Assembly: GCA_048594975.1 (NCBI GenBank)
Contig: JBMDXQ010000158.1
Location: 62,001 to 126,000 of the forward strand
DNA length: 64,000 nucleotides
Source: JBMDXB01 sp048594975
Lineage (GTDB): Bacteria > Acidobacteriota > Vicinamibacteria > Vicinamibacterales > 2-12-FULL-66-21
Direction of reading: 5' to 3'
Shown here one piece after another: positions 26,525-34,695 of this stretch (the first letter of the stretch is position 1; every line of letters begins with the position of its first letter). Made by a program: the position numbers and the translations under genes. The notes beneath the pieces are model-generated. The model had not been told where the DNA came from, did not search any database, and saw only the letters and a program-made list of their open reading frames with translations.

Positions 26525-28906
26525 CTATTTTCCGAAGGATCGAAGCTGCCAGGTCACCTGCCCCTTCAGCGGGTCCTCATTCAGCGTGAAGGCGCCGCGG
26601 CGGCCGGCGGCGGTCAGCGCGTGCAGCTCGCCGTCGGGCAGCGCGAAGAGCCCGCGCGCCTCGGTCGCGGTGCCGAACGCACGCAGCTCGATCTTCTTCC
26701 AGTCGATCGCGCCGGTGTGCTGCGCGACGGCGGCGTGCGGCACGAGGGCGCCGCCCCGGACGAGAAGCACGATCGGCATCGTCCCCGCCTTGATCGTGTG
26801 CCACGTTGCCCCGGCGTAGCTCGCGCCGTTCTGGTAGTCGATCCAGGTTCCCGGCGGCAGGTAGACGCGCCGCTCACGCGCCTCCTCGAAGAGCGGCGCC
26901 ACGAGCAGGTCCGAACCGAGCATGTACTGGTCCTCGATCAGCCACGACGCCGGGTCCTCCGGGAACTCGAAGAAGAGCGTGCGCAACACCGGGTGGCCGC
27001 GCTCGGAGGAGGCGCGCGACTGCGCGTAGATGTACGGCAGCAGCGAGTACTTGAGCTCCATCGCCCGCCGGTACTCGTCCACGAACGCCGCGTCGTAGTG
27101 CCAGGGCTCCTTCGGCGCCTGCCCGTGCGCGCGCGTGTGCGAGGTCAGCGCGCCGAACGGCAGCCAGCGCGAGTAGAGCTCGCGCGGCGTCTTCTCGACG
27201 AACCCGCCGATGTCGTGGCTCCAGAACGTGAACCCGGAAAGGCCGAACGACAGGCCGCCGCGCAGCGTGCCTGCCATCCCGGAGTCGGTCGTCTCGGCAT
27301 CGCCGCCCCAGTGCAGCGGATAGCGCTGGCTGCCCGCCCAGGCGCTGCGCGCCCAGATGATCCACTCGCCGGTGAGCTTCTTCGTGAGCTCCGCGACCAC
27401 CTTGTTGTAGCGGAGCGGGTAGAGGTTGTGCTCGAACAGGCCGGTGCGCCCAGACGCGTACAGCCCGTCGAGCGGCGCATCTTCCCCGAAGTCGACCTTG
27501 ATTGCGGCGACGCCGAGCTTCAGCAGGCCGGCGACCAGCCCCTCGTACCACGCCACCGCCTTCGGGTTGCTGAAGTCGATCACCACGTCCTCGCTGGGGC
27601 GGCGGCCGGCCTGGTTGGTGACCGAGTAGCCGTTCTCGACCGCCACTTTGTAGAGGGGGTTGCCGGGCGTGAAGTACGGCAGTTGCCAGAGGCTGACCCG
27701 CACCCCCTGTTCCTTCAGGTCCGCCATCATCTTCGCGGCATCCTTGAAGCGCGTGGCCGAGAACTTGTAGTCGGCGCGCCAGTCCTGCTCGAACCAGCCG
27801 GTGTCGATGTGGATCACGTCGGACGGGATCCGGTGCTCGCGCAGCTTCTTCGCCACGTCCCGCACCTCGTCCTCCGCCTTGTAAGTGATGCGGCTCATCC
27901 ACAGCCCGAACGACCACAGCGGCGGCATCGGGCTGCGGCCGGTGATCGCGGTGTACTCGGTCAGCACCGTCTTCGGATCGCCGAGGAAGACGAACAGGTC
28001 GAGGCTGTCGTCGGCCGAGTAGATGACGTGACTCTGGTCGTAGCCCTGGCCGATGTCGAGCGCCAGCGGCGCCGAGGTGTGGACGAACATCCCGTAGCCG
28101 CGGCTGCTCAGGACGAACGGGATCGGCTTGTACATGCGCCCGGTCTGGGCGCCGAGCCCGTCGCGGATGTAGAGCAGCAGCTTCTGGCCGCGCTTGTCGA
28201 GCCGCGTGAACGACTCGCCGCCGCCGAAGATCTTCTCGCCGGGCGAGAGCGAGAAGGCCGCCGCCATGCGCCGCGACGCGTCTGAGGCCCTGCGCACGAA
28301 CGAGAACGGGACGGGCGTCGAGTAACTCTTGAGCTCGTTGAGCGTCTGCGTGGACGTGAGCAGGCGCCCGCCGGCGTCGCGGATCTCGATGCGCCACGGG
28401 TCCTTGATCAGCGTCACCGATCCGGCGGCGCTCCGCCACGTGACGGCGCCGGACTGCTCCTCGATCTTCCAGCTCGTATCGCGCGGCAGCTCGCCAGCGA
28501 GCATGAGCGAGGGCTCGAGCGGGGGCGGCAGGTCGCGCGTCGCCATCCGGAGCCGGATCGTGCGCGCGTTGACGAACTCGATCGAGAACGGCGTCGCTGG
28601 GTGCTGGGGATAGTCGGGCGGGAACTCGTTGCCGGTGTCCGGCGCGAACCCGTATCCGGCGTGGTTGAAATCGAGCGACACGCGGCGGCGGTGCCGCCTC
28701 CACTCGAGCGTGGCCGTGCCTTTCGTCGCGTCGATGGCGGTGACGCGGCCGGCGACGAAGTAGACGTTCTCAGCCTTGGTGAAGTCTTCCGACGGATCGA
28801 CGGGATCGCCGATCAGCCGCACCTGCGCCGGGGACACGGCGGGGCACGAGACGAGCAGGATTGCGATGATGAAGAGCGGTCGTGTGAACACGGCGGAAGG
28901 GATCAT
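26525..28906 (-). CDS. Glycoside hydrolase family 31 (alpha-xylosidase/alpha-glucosidase type), exported
   Basis: 793 residues. The ATG giving MIPSAVFTRPLFI was chosen because it begins a signal peptide (to about 27); an earlier ATG lies in the repeat. The order is the family's N-terminal beta-sandwich domain, the (beta/alpha)8 barrel and C-terminal beta domains. The retaining-mechanism nucleophile is D472 in IKVDFGED. The acid/base is D536 in LHWGGDAETT. Both contexts resemble YicI-type alpha-xylosidases (DFGE and HWGGD). WFEQDWRADYKFSATRF is the usual substrate-loop region. It would release alpha-linked xylose or glucose from oligosaccharides in the periplasm. It diverges from a cluster of oxidoreductases and DUF1080, consistent with glycoside breakdown. 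Confidence 0.9.
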   Translation of the reverse strand: MIPSAVFTRPLFIIAILLVSCPAVSPAQVRLIGDPVDPSEDFTKAENVYFVAGRVTAIDATKGTATLEWRRHRRRVSLDFNHAGYGFAPDTGNEFPPDYPQHPATPFSIEFVNARTIRLRMATRDLPPPLEPSLMLAGELPRDTSWKIEEQSGAVTWRSAAGSVTLIKDPWRIEIRDAGGRLLTSTQTLNELKSYSTPVPFSFVRRASDASRRMAAAFSLSPGEKIFGGGESFTRLDKRGQKLLLYIRDGLGAQTGRMYKPIPFVLSSRGYGMFVHTSAPLALDIGQGYDQSHVIYSADDSLDLFVFLGDPKTVLTEYTAITGRSPMPPLWSFGLWMSRITYKAEDEVRDVAKKLREHRIPSDVIHIDTGWFEQDWRADYKFSATRFKDAAKMMADLKEQGVRVSLWQLPYFTPGNPLYKVAVENGYSVTNQAGRRPSEDVVIDFSNPKAVAWYEGLVAGLLKLGVAAIKVDFGEDAPLDGLYASGRTGLFEHNLYPLRYNKVVAELTKKLTGEWIIWARSAWAGSQRYPLHWGGDAETTDSGMAGTLRGGLSFGLSGFTFWSHDIGGFVEKTPRELYSRWLPFGALTSHTRAHGQAPKEPWHYDAAFVDEYRRAMELKYSLLPYIYAQSRASSERGHPVLRTLFFEFPEDPASWLIEDQYMLGSDLLVAPLFEEARERRVYLPPGTWIDYQNGASYAGATWHTIKAGTMPIVLLVRGGALVPHAAVAQHTGAIDWKKIELRAFGTATEARGLFALPDGELHALTAAGRRGAFTLNEDPLKGQVTWQLRSFGK

Positions 28907-28936
28907 ACTGCCGCACAGATCGATATGACCGTCGAT

Positions 28937-29011
28937 TTGAGCCATCGAGTGATCGAGTCATCGAACGATTTGCCAGCACTGGCCCAATGGCTCAATCTCT
29001 CATGGCTCAGT
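28937..29011. repeat. Tandem-armed inverted repeat, TGAGCCAT-like family
   Basis: Left arm 28937-28968 reads as TTGAGCCAT, CGAGTGAT, CGAGTCAT, CGAACGA. Right arm 28983-29011 is the complement of GAGCCAT/GAGAGAT/TGAGCCAT words. The core is only about 14 bases. It lies in the divergent gap between GH31 and the isomerase-like gene. Confidence 0.7.
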
Positions 29012-29062
29012 GCGTACCCCTGCGGTGGATCGCCCCGGCCAAAGGTGATAGAACTCATCTCC

Positions 29063-29977
29063 ATGCACCGCGGCCACCTGTCGAGGAGGGGCTTCCTGCT
29101 CACCGTTGGCGGTGCGGCCGTGGCCACCGCCCTGCAGTCTCGGACGCTGGGCGCGCAAGGCATGCGGTTCGGATACGCCGCCATCACCTGGGACGGCGAG
29201 GACCTCCAGGCAATCGAGGACATCTCGGCGGTCGGGTTTCGCGGCATCCAGCTGCGTGCCAGCGCCGTCGAGCGCTGGGGCGCGAAGCCGCAGTACCTGA
29301 AGGAGCTGCTGGACCGCCATACGCTGACGCTCGCCGTGCTGTCGAGCGGCAATCTCGGGATCGAGCCGGCGCGCGAAGCGGAGGAGATGGCTCTCCACGT
29401 CCGTCACGCGAAGTTCGTGAAGGCGGTCGGCGGCACGCATCTTCAAATCATCGATCAGAAGCCGCGCAGCCGAGCGCTCGCCCCGGCCGACTATCGGCGT
29501 CTCGGCCAGCTCCTCACCGAGCTCGGGAAGCGTACCGCCGAGGCGGGCGTTCCGCTCGTCTATCACCACCATGTGAACAGCATTGGCGAGCGGCCGCACG
29601 AGATCGACGCGGTGCTCGAAGCGACCGATCCGCGGCACGTCCGGCTGCTGTTCGACACCGCGCACTACCAGCACGCCGGCGGCGACCCGATTGCCGCCAT
29701 CCGCAAGTACGCGGACCGCATCGCCGTCGTTCACATCAAGGACCTCGAAGACGCGGCGCCGGCAGCGAGCGGTGGTGCCAGGCCGACCTACCGGTTCGTC
29801 GAGCTCGGGCGCGGCACGGTCGATCTGAAGGGCGTCTTTGCGGCGCTGCAGCAGGCGGGCTTCAAGGGCTGGGCGATCGTCGAGCTCGATCGCGTGCCCG
29901 ACCGGTCGCGGACGCCCAAGGAGAGCGCGATCATTTCGCGCGACTACCTGCAGCGCGAGCTGCGCTTCACCATCTGA
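29063..29977 (+). CDS. Sugar phosphate isomerase/epimerase-like TIM barrel, Tat-exported
   Basis: 304 residues from the ATG giving MHRGHLSRRGFLL, with AAAGGTGA upstream. A Tat signal (SRRGFLLTVGGAAVATAL, residues 7-24) shows folded export. The xylose-isomerase-like barrel (AP_endonuc_2 group) is marked by GFRGIQLR, VLSSGNLG, THLQIIDQ, VYHHHVNS (catalytic/metal histidines), LLFDTAHYQHAGGD and VVHIKDLEDA, with E near the end in IVELDRV. Such proteins isomerise or epimerise sugars or keto sugars with a divalent metal. It is the first gene of a rightward run with DUF1080, Gfo/Idh/MocA and DUF6807 genes. Confidence 0.85.
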   Translation: MHRGHLSRRGFLLTVGGAAVATALQSRTLGAQGMRFGYAAITWDGEDLQAIEDISAVGFRGIQLRASAVERWGAKPQYLKELLDRHTLTLAVLSSGNLGIEPAREAEEMALHVRHAKFVKAVGGTHLQIIDQKPRSRALAPADYRRLGQLLTELGKRTAEAGVPLVYHHHVNSIGERPHEIDAVLEATDPRHVRLLFDTAHYQHAGGDPIAAIRKYADRIAVVHIKDLEDAAPAASGGARPTYRFVELGRGTVDLKGVFAALQQAGFKGWAIVELDRVPDRSRTPKESAIISRDYLQRELRFTI

Positions 29978-29988
29978 GGGTGCACGTC

Positions 29989-30735
29989 ATGAACACGAGA
30001 CTCACACGCACGCTGGCGGCCGCGACGCTGGCCGCGGGCATGACCGCCGCTCCGCTGACGCAGACGCCCGCCGACAACCAGCTGATGCCGGCGGAGAAGC
30101 AGGCGGGCTGGACGCTGCTCTTCGACGGCACGTCGCTGGACGGCTGGCGCGGCTACAAGCGGCCGGACGCCTCCGGGACGCGGTGGAGGGTGGAAAACGG
30201 CGCCCTCACCCTGCCCGTCAGCGACGGCAAGGACACACGCGGCGCCCGCGACATCATCTCGACGGCGACGTTCGATCGCTTCGAGCTGTCGTTCGACTTC
30301 CGCGTCGCCCAGGGCGCCAACAGCGGCGTCAAGTACTACGTACTCGAAGACATGGATGCGGCCATCGGCCACGAGTTCCAGATCATCGACGACGAGCGGC
30401 ACGCCGACGCGAAAATCGGCCTCGAGCGGCAGACCGCCGCGCTCTATGACGTGATGGAGCCGAAGGACCGGAAGCTGAAGCCGGCGGGCGAGTGGAACTC
30501 CGGCCGGATCATCGCGGCGGCACCGACCGTCGAGCACTGGCTGAACGGCTCGCGCGTGCTCGCGTACGAGCTCGGAAGCGCGCCGCTGCGCAAGCTGATC
30601 GCCGACAGCAAGTTCAAGGACGTGGCGCGCTTCGGCACGCTGCAGAAGGGCCACATCCTGCTGCAGGACCATGGCGACCAGGTGTGGTACCGGAACGTCA
30701 AGATCCGGCGCCTCGCCGGCGCGACGCAGCCGTAA
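29989..30735 (+). CDS. DUF1080 protein (3-keto-disaccharide hydrolase-like), exported
   Basis: 248 residues, 11 bases after the preceding stop, with GAGGG as ribosome site. A signal peptide (about 1-24) is followed by the concanavalin-like sandwich with the family motifs GWTLLFDGTSLDGWRGYK (about 43-60), FELSFDFRVAQGANSGVKYY, HEFQIIDDERHAD and GHILLQDHGDQVWYRNVKIR. Members of this family have been linked to cleavage of glycosidic bonds after oxidation at C3, working with Gfo/Idh/MocA oxidoreductases. Two such oxidoreductases follow downstream, which supports that reading. It probably acts in the periplasm beside GH31. Confidence 0.87.
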   Translation: MNTRLTRTLAAATLAAGMTAAPLTQTPADNQLMPAEKQAGWTLLFDGTSLDGWRGYKRPDASGTRWRVENGALTLPVSDGKDTRGARDIISTATFDRFELSFDFRVAQGANSGVKYYVLEDMDAAIGHEFQIIDDERHADAKIGLERQTAALYDVMEPKDRKLKPAGEWNSGRIIAAAPTVEHWLNGSRVLAYELGSAPLRKLIADSKFKDVARFGTLQKGHILLQDHGDQVWYRNVKIRRLAGATQP

Positions 30736-30738
30736 CGC

Positions 30739-30885
30739 CGGGTTCCGCGGGTTCCCGCGGGGTCCCGGGGTTCCGGGGTGCTGAGCTCGATTCGAGCGGA
30801 CGCGATCGCCCCTCTCCCGACGGAGAGCGAATCCGGAACCAGGGAACCCACGGAACCCACGGAACCGACGGAACCGAAGGAACCA
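30739..30885. repeat. Tandem-armed inverted repeat, GGTTCC family, copy 2
   Basis: Left arm 30739-30778 contains GGGTTCC, GCGGGTTCCC, GGGGTTCCGGGG. Right arm 30831-30885 contains seven GGAACC words separated by short spacers. A 50-base unrepeated core lies between. The same word and geometry occur at 4.7-4.95 kb. It separates DUF1080 from the oxidoreductase gene. Confidence 0.85.
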
Positions 30886-30902
30886 CAAGGATCGAGGCCA
30901 AC

Positions 30903-32261
30903 ATGTCCCCAACACGACGTGACTTCATCAAGGCTGCCGGCGCCGGCGCCGCCGGCCTCGCTCTCTCGTCCGCCTCGAGCTCCGCGAGCATCCAGGGCGC
31001 AAACTCCCGCGTTCGCGTCGGGATCGTCGGGTTCTCCGATCGCTGCCGCGGCGCGCTGATCCCGGCGTTCCTCAATCACGCCGAGAAGCTGAACTTCGAG
31101 ATCGTTGCCGTGTCCGACATCTGGAGCCTGCGGCGTGAGCAGGGTGCGGCGCTCATCGAGAAGCGCACCGGCAAGCGCCCCGCCCAGTGCCGCAACAACG
31201 ACGAGCTGTACGACCGCAAGGACGTCGACGCCGTGATAATCGCGACCGCCGACTTCCAGCACGCGCCGCACGGTGTCGAGGCGGTGCGGGCCGGGCGCGC
31301 CGCCTACGTCGAGAAGCCCCTCGCCAACACGATGGCCGACGCGCGCGAGATCCGACGGGCGGTGAAGGAAACGGGGCAGATCGTCCAGATCGGCACGCAG
31401 CGGCGCAGCTCGCCGAAGTACCAGAAGGCATACGAGTACTTGAAATCCGGGGAGTTCGGCGATCTCGTGATGGCCGAGATGACCTGGAACGTCAACCAGC
31501 CCGGGCGCTGGCGCCGCCCGAAGCTCGTGCCGCAGCTCAAGGAGCAGGATACGGACTGGAAGCGCTACCTGCTCAACCGGCCCCACGAGCCGTTTGATCC
31601 GAGAAAGTATCTCGAGTTCCGGCTCTTCTGGCCGTATTCGTCCGGCATTCCAGATCAGTGGCTCGTACACCAGATCGACACCGTGCACTGGTTCACCGGT
31701 CTGCCGCGCCCGCGTAGCGTGGTCGCCAACGGCGGTATCTACCTGTGGAAGGACGGCCGCCGGAACTTCGACACGATGACGGCGGTGTTCGACTACGGTC
31801 CGCCCGACGACAAGAGTAAGGGCTTTCAGGTCCTGTACACGTCGCGCCAGACGAACTCGGCCGGCGAAGTGAAAGAGCTGTACTTCTCGAATGGCGGCGT
31901 GCTCAACCTCGACACGGGCAAGATCACGCCGGAAGGCGGCCTGCGCGAGAACCACGCCAGCGCGATGGGCATGAAGGCGAACCTGCTCGCCGAGCGGTCG
32001 CTCGTGAACGAAACCGCGAGGACCGAGACGGCGGCGGACACCGGCGCCGACAACGACACGTCGGCGAACATGCGCAACTGGATGGAGTGCGTCCGCAGCC
32101 GGAAGACCCCGAACGCGGACGTCGAGGCGGGCTACAGCCACTCGGTGGCGCTTTGCATGACGATTGCCGCGCTCCACACCGGCCAGCGGATCACCTTCGA
32201 CGACCAGAAACAGGACGTGATCATTGGAGGACGCGATGTCACCACGACTGCCGCTCGTTAG
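30903..32261 (+). CDS. Gfo/Idh/MocA-family oxidoreductase 1, Tat-exported
   Basis: 452 residues from the ATG giving MSPTRRDFIKAAGAG; earlier frame is repeat translation. A Tat signal (TRRDFIK) is followed by a Rossmann fold with VRVGIVGFSDRCRG (about 38-51), then the family catalytic-lysine segment AAYVEKPLANT (EKP), QIVQIGTQRRSSPKY, and DQWLVHQIDTVHWFTGL with the histidines of the substrate pocket. These enzymes oxidise or reduce sugar carbons with tightly bound NAD(P); exported members are thought to use bound cofactor. Adjacent to DUF1080 it probably makes or uses 3-keto sugars. The next gene starts inside its last 26 bases. Confidence 0.87.
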   Translation: MSPTRRDFIKAAGAGAAGLALSSASSSASIQGANSRVRVGIVGFSDRCRGALIPAFLNHAEKLNFEIVAVSDIWSLRREQGAALIEKRTGKRPAQCRNNDELYDRKDVDAVIIATADFQHAPHGVEAVRAGRAAYVEKPLANTMADAREIRRAVKETGQIVQIGTQRRSSPKYQKAYEYLKSGEFGDLVMAEMTWNVNQPGRWRRPKLVPQLKEQDTDWKRYLLNRPHEPFDPRKYLEFRLFWPYSSGIPDQWLVHQIDTVHWFTGLPRPRSVVANGGIYLWKDGRRNFDTMTAVFDYGPPDDKSKGFQVLYTSRQTNSAGEVKELYFSNGGVLNLDTGKITPEGGLRENHASAMGMKANLLAERSLVNETARTETAADTGADNDTSANMRNWMECVRSRKTPNADVEAGYSHSVALCMTIAALHTGQRITFDDQKQDVIIGGRDVTTTAAR

Positions 32262-33297
32262 CGCCATCGCCACCGCGCTCGTCGCCGCCGGCTCGATGCT
32301 GGTGATCGTCGGCGCCCAGGGTGGTGCCGTGAAGATCACCCCGAACGAAGCGGAACGCCGCGTGGACGTCACGATCGACGGGAAAGCCTTCACGTCGTAC
32401 ATCTGGCCGACGTCGCTGAAGAAGCCCGTGCTGTGGCCGATCCGGGCGGCGAACGGGGCGGTGATCACGCGCTCCTATCCGCTCGAACCGAAGGCGGGCG
32501 AGCGAAGCGATCACCCGCACCAGGTCGGCCTCTGGTTCAACCACGGGGACGTCAACGGGTTCGATTTCTGGAACAACTCCGAGGCGATCAAGCCGGACCA
32601 GGCGAAGAAGTTCGGCACCATCGAGCATCGGAAGATCGGCGAGGTGAAGACGCTGCCCTCGGGCGAGGGCGAGCTGAACGTGGAGACGCATTGGGTCGCG
32701 GGAGACGGCACGACGCTGCTCCACGAGACCACCAAGTTCATCTTCGCCGGCGACGAGGACAAGCGCACGATCGATCGCATCACGACGTTGACGGCGCTCG
32801 ACAAGAAGGTCGTGTTCACCGACAACAAGGAGGGTGTGTTCGGGATGCGGGTGACGCGCGCCCTCGAGCAGCCCGCCACCAAGCCCGAAGTATTCACCGA
32901 CGCCTCCGGCAAGGCGACGAAGGTGCCGGTACTCGACAACGAGGGCGTTACCGGCGAGTACGTGAGCAGCGAGGGGCTGAAGGGTGACGCCGTCTGGGGG
33001 ACGCGCGGGCGCTGGACGCTGCTCGGTGGGAAGATCGACGAGCATCCCGTGACCGTTGCGATCCTCGATCACCCGAAGAACCCGGGCTTCCCGACCTACT
33101 GGCACGCGCGCGGCTACGGCCTCTTCTCCGCCAACATGCTCGGCGCGAAGGAATTCAGCAAGGGCAAGGAGGAGCTGAATTTCTCGATCGAGCCCGGCAA
33201 ATCGGCGACCTTCCGCTACCGCGTGGTCATCCTGAACGCCGAGCCGAAGCCCGAGGCGATCGAGGCGGAGTACAAGGCGTTCACCGCGGGTTCATGA
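32236..33297 (+). CDS. DUF6807 (PmoA-like) exported protein
   Basis: 353 residues from the ATG with TTGGAGG upstream, overlapping the previous gene by 26 bases. A signal peptide (1-28, ending VGAQ) is followed by a single beta-rich domain with DGKAFTSYIWPTSLKKPVLWPI, SDHPHQVGLWFNHGDVNGFDFW (about 100-120, several histidines), VFGMRVTRALEQPA, WGTRGRWTLLGG and FSIEPGKSATFRYRVVI. This matches the DUF6807 family often seen beside Gfo/Idh/MocA genes in sugar loci. No activity is established. The clustered His/Asp residues suggest a metal or sugar-binding site. Confidence 0.8.
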   Translation: MSPRLPLVSAIATALVAAGSMLVIVGAQGGAVKITPNEAERRVDVTIDGKAFTSYIWPTSLKKPVLWPIRAANGAVITRSYPLEPKAGERSDHPHQVGLWFNHGDVNGFDFWNNSEAIKPDQAKKFGTIEHRKIGEVKTLPSGEGELNVETHWVAGDGTTLLHETTKFIFAGDEDKRTIDRITTLTALDKKVVFTDNKEGVFGMRVTRALEQPATKPEVFTDASGKATKVPVLDNEGVTGEYVSSEGLKGDAVWGTRGRWTLLGGKIDEHPVTVAILDHPKNPGFPTYWHARGYGLFSANMLGAKEFSKGKEELNFSIEPGKSATFRYRVVILNAEPKPEAIEAEYKAFTAGS

Positions 33298-33346
33298 GGC
33301 GACGGCCGCACGCCGGCGCGCGCAGGAAGTTCGAGGGAGCGCGGTC

Positions 33347-34360
33347 TTGAGAGTCGGCATCGTCGGCGCGGGCAACATCAGCCAGACGCACGCCCGCGCC
33401 GCGCGATCCATTCCCGACGTGCAGGTCGCGGCGGTGCATGGCATCGATCGCGGCCGCGCCGAGCGCCTCGCGGCCGAGTACGGCGCGGCGGCGTACGACG
33501 ACTATCAGCGGTTCCTCGAACACCCGCTCGACCTCGTCGTCATCGGGAGCCCGTCGGGATGTCACGCGGAGCAGGGGGTCGCGGCCGCGCGGCGCGGGCT
33601 CCACCTCCTCGTCGAGAAGCCGCTCGACGTCACCACCGAGCGCGCCGACGCCATCATTGCCGCCGCCGACAGCGCCGGCGTCCTGCTCGGCGTGATCTTC
33701 CAGGACCGGCTGCAGCCGGCCATCGTGGAGATCAAACGGATGGTCGACGATGGCAGGCTCGGGACGCCGGTGATGATCTCCGGGCGCGTCAAGTGGCACC
33801 GGCCTCCCGAGTACTATGCGCAGTCGCGGTGGCGTGGCACCGGTGCGCTCGACGGGGGCGGCGCGCTGATGAACCAGGGCATCCACACCGTCGACTTGAT
33901 CCAGTGGCTGTTCGGACCGGTCGCGCGCGTCTGCGGCACGACCGCGCGGCGCGTGCACCGCATCGAGGTGGAGGACACGGCCGCCGCGGTGCTCACTTTC
34001 ACCAGCGGCGCGATCGGGACGATCGAGGCCGCGACGTCCGTCTTCCCCGGCTACCCGCGCCGGCTGGAGGTGAGCGGATCGGAAGGCACCGTCGTGCTGG
34101 AGCACGATCGGCTCGAGCGCGTGGATCTGCGATCCGGGGCGCGCACGGCGCAGGTCGCCGCCGGCGACCGGAACGCCAGCGCGTCGAGCCCCGTGGTTTC
34201 CGACGAAACTGCCCACCGCCGCGTACTGGACGATTTCATCCGCGCTATCCGAACCGGCGGCCGGCCCATGTGCGAGGGCCGCGAGGGCCGGAAGAGCGTC
34301 GAGCTCGTGCGGGCGGTGTACGAGTCGGCCCGCACCGGCGCGCCGGTCTGTCTCGCCTGA
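33347..34360 (+). CDS. Gfo/Idh/MocA-family oxidoreductase 2, cytoplasmic
   Basis: 337 residues, beginning with TTG at 33347 with GAGGGAG eight bases upstream. No signal peptide, unlike oxidoreductase 1. The Rossmann motif GIVGAGNISQTHARA starts at residue 4. VIGSPSGCHAEQ, LHLLVEKPLDVT (EKP lysine), GVIFQDRLQPA and GGGALMNQGIHTVDLIQWLFGP (with the catalytic-pocket histidine) follow in normal order. Probably an NAD(P)-dependent sugar or cyclitol dehydrogenase handling products released by the exported enzymes. It closes the cluster; the next 335 bases have no gene. Confidence 0.88.
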   Translation: MRVGIVGAGNISQTHARAARSIPDVQVAAVHGIDRGRAERLAAEYGAAAYDDYQRFLEHPLDLVVIGSPSGCHAEQGVAAARRGLHLLVEKPLDVTTERADAIIAAADSAGVLLGVIFQDRLQPAIVEIKRMVDDGRLGTPVMISGRVKWHRPPEYYAQSRWRGTGALDGGGALMNQGIHTVDLIQWLFGPVARVCGTTARRVHRIEVEDTAAAVLTFTSGAIGTIEAATSVFPGYPRRLEVSGSEGTVVLEHDRLERVDLRSGARTAQVAAGDRNASASSPVVSDETAHRRVLDDFIRAIRTGGRPMCEGREGRKSVELVRAVYESARTGAPVCLA

Positions 34361-34409
34361 CGCCACCTTTCAGCATCCAGTTGATTCGGCCGACGCGTCT
34401 GCTTTATCT

Positions 34410-34612
34410 ATGCGTGGGCCCCATCGCCACCCGCTTACCCACCCCCGCACGCTCTACGCTCGCTTCGCTCGGCGGGCCGCCGCTGCTTTCTACCCCGTGG
34501 GTAATCAGATCAAGGTCAGGCAGTCGGCATTTCTCAATGCGCGCGGGCCCCATCTCCACCCGCTTACGCTCGCGGGCGCGCTTCGCGCTTGCCGCCTCGC
34601 TTCGCTCGGTTG
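34410..34612 (+). repeat. Two imperfect direct repeats in the gap before FTR1
   Basis: Copy A begins at 34410 and copy B at 34537. Both contain GGGCCCCATC(G/T)CCACCCGCTTAC followed by CGCTCGCTTCGCTCGG or a close variant. Each copy is about 65-75 bases, separated by about 60 bases of unrepeated sequence. The 34361-34695 gap holds these, the operator below and no gene. Confidence 0.7.
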
Positions 34613-34614
34613 GC

Positions 34615-34648
34615 ATATCCGACTTGACTGGTCGGATATCCCCGGATA
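34615..34648 (+). promoter_or_regulatory. Palindromic operator upstream of FTR1 (Rrf2/IscR-like)
   Basis: ATATCCGAC (34615-34623), seven-base spacer TTGACTG, perfect complement GTCGGATAT (34631-34639). A second small inverted repeat TATCC-CC-GGATA (34637-34648) overlaps it. Length and sequence resemble Fe-S-responsive Rrf2-family (IscR-type) sites. It lies 48 bases before the iron permease start, so iron or Fe-S control is likely; the regulator is not in the window. Confidence 0.6.
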
Positions 34649-34695
34649 GGCTTTGAAAACGAGATTGGTCTCACTTCGGCGGAGGGCCGGCGTCC

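Noticed and set aside
30778..31059. Small protein rich in Glu-Pro-Thr repeats (EPTEPTEPTEPKEP)
   Set aside because: Direct translation of the GGAACC repeat arm.
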